Shown here: positions 24,101-30,100 of the stretch, in pieces
Layout of the letters: each line of letters opens with the position of its first letter
Numbering within the stretch: the first letter of the stretch is position 1
NCBI GenBank assembly: GCA_964484205.1
Contig: CAZAEZ010000008.1
Coordinates: forward strand, 1 to 64,000
Length of the DNA stretch: 64,000 nt
From: M3007 sp964484205
Lineage (GTDB): Bacteria > Bacteroidota > Bacteroidia > Chitinophagales > Saprospiraceae
Reading direction: 5' to 3'
Program-made: the position numbers and the translations under genes
Notes under the pieces: model-generated
Databases searched by the model: none
The model's input: only the letters and a program-made list of their open reading frames with translations
Told to the model about the DNA's origin: nothing

Positions 24101-27100
24101 GTGGTATAATCCCCGAGTAAGCCGGCACAGTTTGCATCGACATTAAATACCTGGTCGCCAAAAGGGCAATTGCTGATATCCGGCAATTGCATGTCCAGCA
24201 CCGTGACCGTAAACGAGCAGGTGATCGTGTTGCCGTTGCCGTCGGTGGCGGTGTAAGTAATCTGGTGCGGGGAATTGCCCACGTCGAAGAACGAACCGGG
24301 CAGGATATTGGTTACATCGGTCACGGCCGGCATCGTGCAATTATCAATGGCTACCGGGATTGCCCAGTTTACATTGGCGCCGCATTTATCCACGTCGTTG
24401 TTTACAACGATATCTTCCGGACAATTTGTCCAGGTCAGGCCGTTGTTATCTTCAATTATAATGTCAAATGTTCCTTCATCGGTGCAGGTACCGTAAGTTG
24501 CGGTAACGGTTACCATGTAGGTACCCTGCGTATTGCCGGCGGTGAAGCCGGGAATCGGGTCGGGGTTTGTGGCAATTCCGTCGGCCAGGCCGGCAACTGC
24601 GCCGCCTGTCCAGCTAAAGTCTACGTCGCCGATATTCGGAATAACAGGGATAAAGATATTAGCTACTTGCGTACCCGGGCAAACCGGGCCGATAGTACCA
24701 AGTTCGCCGATGGTGAGTTCCGGGCCGGCGTTTATGGTTACTTCGATGGTGGCCGTGCAGTTCGCTGCATCCGTTACGACGACCGTGTAGGTGCCGTCGG
24801 CCAGGCCGCTGTTAGAAGCGGCAGTCGGGGTGTCACCCGCGCCATCCCAATCGTAGCTGTAAGGTGGCGTACCGCCGGAAGCGCTTACGGTGGCAGCGCC
24901 GTTGTCGGCGCCGGCGCAAGTTTCATGCGTAGTGCTTACAACAAAGGGTACAATTGGGTCAGGTCCGTCCACTTCCACGATCAAGGTTTTCGTGCAGTCA
25001 TTTGCATCCGTCACGGTCACAATATACTGACCGACCGTTAAGTCGGCAATATGACCGGTGGTTTGGCCGGTGCCTTTAGGACCACCCCACAAGATGTCAT
25101 AGGGCATGGTACCGCCACTAATACCAATTGTGATTTCGCCGTCGTCGCCATCATAGCAGGTGACATCCAGCAGCACATCAAGGGTTACTTCCAGTTCCGT
25201 GGGTTCGGTAATGCCGAATTCTTCTTCAACGGCGCAGCCGTTGGCGTCGGTTGCCGTAACCAGGAAGGTGCCTGCCGGCAGGTTGGTCTGGTCTTCATCG
25301 GCAACCTCTACACCCGGGCCAGCCCAGCTGTAGGTATATGGCCCGGTACCGCCGGAAACGGTGATCGCGATGGCGCCCGTGCTATTGCCGTGGCAATCGA
25401 CATTGGTAATGTTATCCACATCGAGAGTCAGGCCACCGGAATTCACGGTAAAGGTGCGGGTAATCGTGGCGGTGTTGCCACAATCGTCAGTAGCCGTGTA
25501 GGTTACGATATAATTTCCAGGGGTATTGATGTCAACGGAACCCATGGTAGTTACGGTTCCGGTCACATCGCCCGAACAGTTGTCCGTAGCGGTTACACCC
25601 GGATCGACGTACACGGCGCCCTGGCAAAGTTCAATGGGGTCGGGGCCGTTGAGCACCATTTGGGGTGCGGTATTGTCGGTCACAGTGAAGGTTTGCGTCA
25701 CGGTTGTCGTGTTGCCGCATTCATCGGTGATCATGTATTCACGATCGATCGTGCCATTGCACTCGGTGCCGACCAGCAGGCCGTCCGAATGGCTGACGAC
25801 CAGATTAACCTGGGCCGTACAGTTGTCCGAGGCGCTTGCACCGGGCAGGTTCACGAAATCGGTGATTGTTGTAACAGCCGGTGGCAGATCAGTGCTGCAC
25901 TCGAGGTCGGAACCATCGGGCGCGGTGGCGTTCGGGTTGGTATTATCGGTCACCGTGAATGATTGCGTAACGGTTGTGGTGTTGCCGCATTCGTCGGTGA
26001 TCCTGTATTCGCGGTCAATCGTGCCGTTGCAGTTGCTGCCTTGCAGCGTACCGGTGGAAGACGTTACGGTCAGGTTGGCAGTGGCCGAGCAAATGTCGGA
26101 AGCCGAAGCGCCGCTTAGTGCCAGAAATTCGGTGATGTTGGCAGCCGCAGTGGGTATGTCTGTGGCGCATTCGAGGTCCTGCGTGTTGGGCGTTCCAACG
26201 GTCGGCGGGGTCGTATCGTCCACATTGATGGTTTGTTCGCAGGTTGTGGTGTTGTTGCAGGCGTCACGGACTGTCCAGGTACGCGTTACTACGATCGGGC
26301 AAGTGCTGTTTGCAACGTCGATATAGGTAACCTGTGTAATGCCACAAGCATCAGATGCAGCGCCGTTGTTGGTCGCATCTTCAAATTCGGCTTCGGACGA
26401 ATTTGCCACGGAAGCCGAATAAACCGGGCCGGTGATCGCACTCAGGTCGCAGCCTTCGATGTTCCGCGTTTGCGGGCATTGGGTAATTGCCGGCGCCGTT
26501 TCGTCGTCCACATTGATGGTTTGTTCGCAGGTTGTGGTGTTGTTGCAGGCGTCCCGGACTGTCCAGGTACGCGTTACTACGATTGGGCAAGTGCTGTTTG
26601 CAACATCGATATAGGTAACCTGTGTAATGCCACAAGCATCAGATGCAGCGCCGTTATTGGTCGCATCTTCAAACTCTGCTTCGGACGAATTTGCTACGGA
26701 AGCCGAATAAACCGGGCCGGTAATTGCACTCAGATCGCAGCCTTCAATGTTCCGCGTTTGAGGGCATTGGGTAATTGCCGGCGCCGTTTCGTCGTCCACA
26801 TTGATGGTTTGCTCGCAAGTTGTGGTGTTGTTGCAGGCATCCCGCACCGTCCAGGTACGGGTAACCACGATCGGGCAGGTGCCGGCTGCCACGTCAATGT
26901 AGCTTACTTCTGTAATGCCACAGGCATCGGAAGCGACGCCCTGGTTGGTAAGGTCTTCAAATTCAGCTTCGGAGGAAGCTGCCGATATGGTCGAATAGAC
27001 CGGGCCGGTGATCGCGCTAACATCGCAACCTTCGATATTCCGGGTTACCGGGCAAGTCGTGATCGCCGGCGCGGTATTATCATCCACATGAATGATCTGC

Positions 27101-30100
27101 TCGCAGGTATGGATCGTGCCGCATTCCATATCGGTAATCGTCCAGGTGCGGGTAACTATGATCGGGCAGGAACTGTTTTGGACATCGATATAGGTGAATT
27201 CGGTGGTACCGCAGGTATTGGTAAACGTGCCGCCTTCAGCGGCAAATTCCGCGGCGTCGGAGCTGGCCGTTGTTGTGGAATATAGCGGATGCCCGGCTGT
27301 AGCAATGGCATCGGTGTTGCAGCCTTCAATGGCGTTCACACCGGTCAGATCAGTCGGGCAGGTGTTGATCAAAAGTTCCGAACCCGTACCCTGAATTTCA
27401 AAGGTGTACGGATTTTCATCGGCGTCGTTATTGGAAATGATCACCGTTGCCACGCGGAGACCGGTGGCCGAGGGGTCGAATTTTATTTTAAACGTAGTCA
27501 TGCCGCCACCGGCCGCTACCGGCGAAACCGGGTCCATGGTTACGGTGAAGTCTGCCATATTCGGGCCGCTGATCAATACCAACGGCGTGCCGTCGAGCAC
27601 CAGCGGGCAATCGCCGGAATTGGTGATGGTGTACTCCAGTTCCACCATGCAGTTGTCGATGTTGACGCAGCCGAAATCGGTGCAGTTCGTAGTACTGACA
27701 TCCAGGCTGGTGTTGCCATCCGGGATATTATTCCCGTTGCATTCCACAGCGATTTCCGGTTGTTCAACCGTGATCATCACGCTGATGCTGGAGGAGCAAC
27801 CGTTGCTGTCTTCGACATTGTAGGTGATCGTCACCGTACCAAAGCTCACGCCCATTACTTTACCGGTGTTGTCCACCGTGGCGATACCATTGTCGGACGA
27901 CGACCAGGTCTCGGTTTGCGGCGTAGCCGGCAACACCACTCCCGGCGTGCCGGTCAATTGGACCATTTCGTCGACACAGGTCGGGCCTGCGCCGGAAATG
28001 CCCGGTGTCGGGAGTGCATGGACAGTGATGGTGTATTCACAGGTATTGGAGCAGCCGTTGGCGTCGGTGCCGGTATAGGTGATGGTGTGCACGCCAACCG
28101 TTGCCGTTGCGGCGGTAAAGGTGTAGGGGCCGACGCCGGTAACGCCTGCGCCGCTATGGCTGGCCATGTCATTCGGTGAACCGTCGGTAAGGTCGAAAGC
28201 CGGTTCATCCACACAAACGGAGAGGTTTGGCGGGCAAGTGACCGTGATGGGATTTAACGTAACATCGGCGCCGTTGGCCGCATTGGCCGTGTTTTGGCAG
28301 AAATTTTTGCTCACTACTTCCGTTGCCACCGGAGTGCCGGTAACGTCCACGCTGGCCGTGCCGGTGCTGGCCAGCACCTGCATGTTCAGCGTAAGGATGG
28401 TGGTGCCGTCGGCCAGGTCTTCCCCGTCGAAGCCGGCGGGGTCGGCCCAGGAATAGGTTAGGATGCCGTTGTTAACATCTACGGGTAAATCTCCGATAAC
28501 CGGGTCGCCGCCAACACCGCCGATCTGCAGCCCGGTGGAGCTGACGTACTGGAGTTCGGTTTCGTCCCAGTTTACACTGAATTGCAGGGAGAAAATATCG
28601 GTGAAGCTGTTGCTCACGCGGATTTCCCATTGTACCATATCACCGCAGGTAGCCACGGTGATAGGCGCGATGGAGGTCAGCGTGAGTTCTACCAGTTCGA
28701 TGTCGATCGTTTCCGAACAGGTGGAGGTGCAACCGTTTTCTTCTATCTCAACGGTCACGGTATAGTTACCCGAGGCGCCGGCCGTCACTTCGATAGACTG
28801 GCTGGTGTTATTGGGTGAGGTAATGACGCCGTCGCCCTGGATGCTCCAGGAATAGCTGTCCATGCCTGCCGGGGCTTCGTAGTAGTTGCCCGTGGAATTG
28901 GCGCAAACCGTGTTGCCGAACAGGGTGATGGAGCAGGCAGGCGCAGGCTCCACGGTAATCGTTTGCTCCGCCGTGGCTGTGCAGCCGTTGGCATCCGTGA
29001 TGGTTACCGTATAGGTGGTCGTAACCAGCGGGGTCACCTGATGCGGACCTTCGTCGGGATCGAGACCGCCCGTCCAGGCATAGGAATAGGGTGCGGTACC
29101 GCCGGTTGGGCTGGCGGTGAGGTCGGCACTGGCGCCTTCGCAGACGGTGCCGTCGTTTGGCGTACCGGAATTTTCAGCCACGCTGATGGAAGCCGTCATA
29201 TCGTTTCCAAAGCCCTCTATGCTGAAATTGTACAGGTTTTCATCATCGTCGTTGTTACCGATGATGACCGTTGCGGTACGCAGGCCGGTAGCCGTAGGGT
29301 CGAATTTTATGGTAAAAGTTGTGGTGCCCCCATTTGCCGCTACCGGCGAAGTGGGTTGCGAAGTCACCATGAAATCGCCGGCATGGACGCCCTGGATCAG
29401 TACCAGCGGCGTGCCGTTCAACAGGAGCGGGCAGGGGCCGGAGTTGGTAATGGTGAATTCGTATTCCAGCATGCCGGATGATACATCCAGGCAGCCGAAA
29501 TCGGTGCATTCCGCCACGGTCGGGCTGGCATCTTCGTCGGCAACCACGTTGGTGGTGCTGGTGCAGGTAACTTCGATTTCGGGGCCTTGAATTGTAATCG
29601 TGAAGGCCACCGGATCACTGGTACATCCGGTTCCGGAGTTTCGGACGCGGATCGTGGCGTTATAGGTGCCTTCTGCCGCGCTTGGAGGCACTGCAAGCAT
29701 AATTGGAGAGCCGGGCAGGGCTACAAATCCAAAGTCCGTAAAGCCCTGTGCTTCTGCTGCCCCGTCATAGTCGATGCTGTATTGGTTGGGGCTGTCAGTT
29801 GTGGCGGTATATGCCAGGTTGGCAACTAGATCGCCCTGGCAAATGATCGGGCTGGCACTAAGTGTGATTGTCGGAAGGACACAACACGTTGAGGAGGCCG
29901 GCACTGTCACAACGGCAGTGCCTACACAGCTGGTGTTTCCGGAATCGTACACTGTTATCGTATAATTGCCGGGAGCAAGTCCCGTAAAAAGGCCTGTTGT
30001 ATTGGCCGTGCTTCCGCCAACGCCGTCGATCGAATACGTCAGCGTACCGACCACCATGCCTTCCAGAGCACCAACGGCTTGAATAGAGCCGTCGTTCGCC

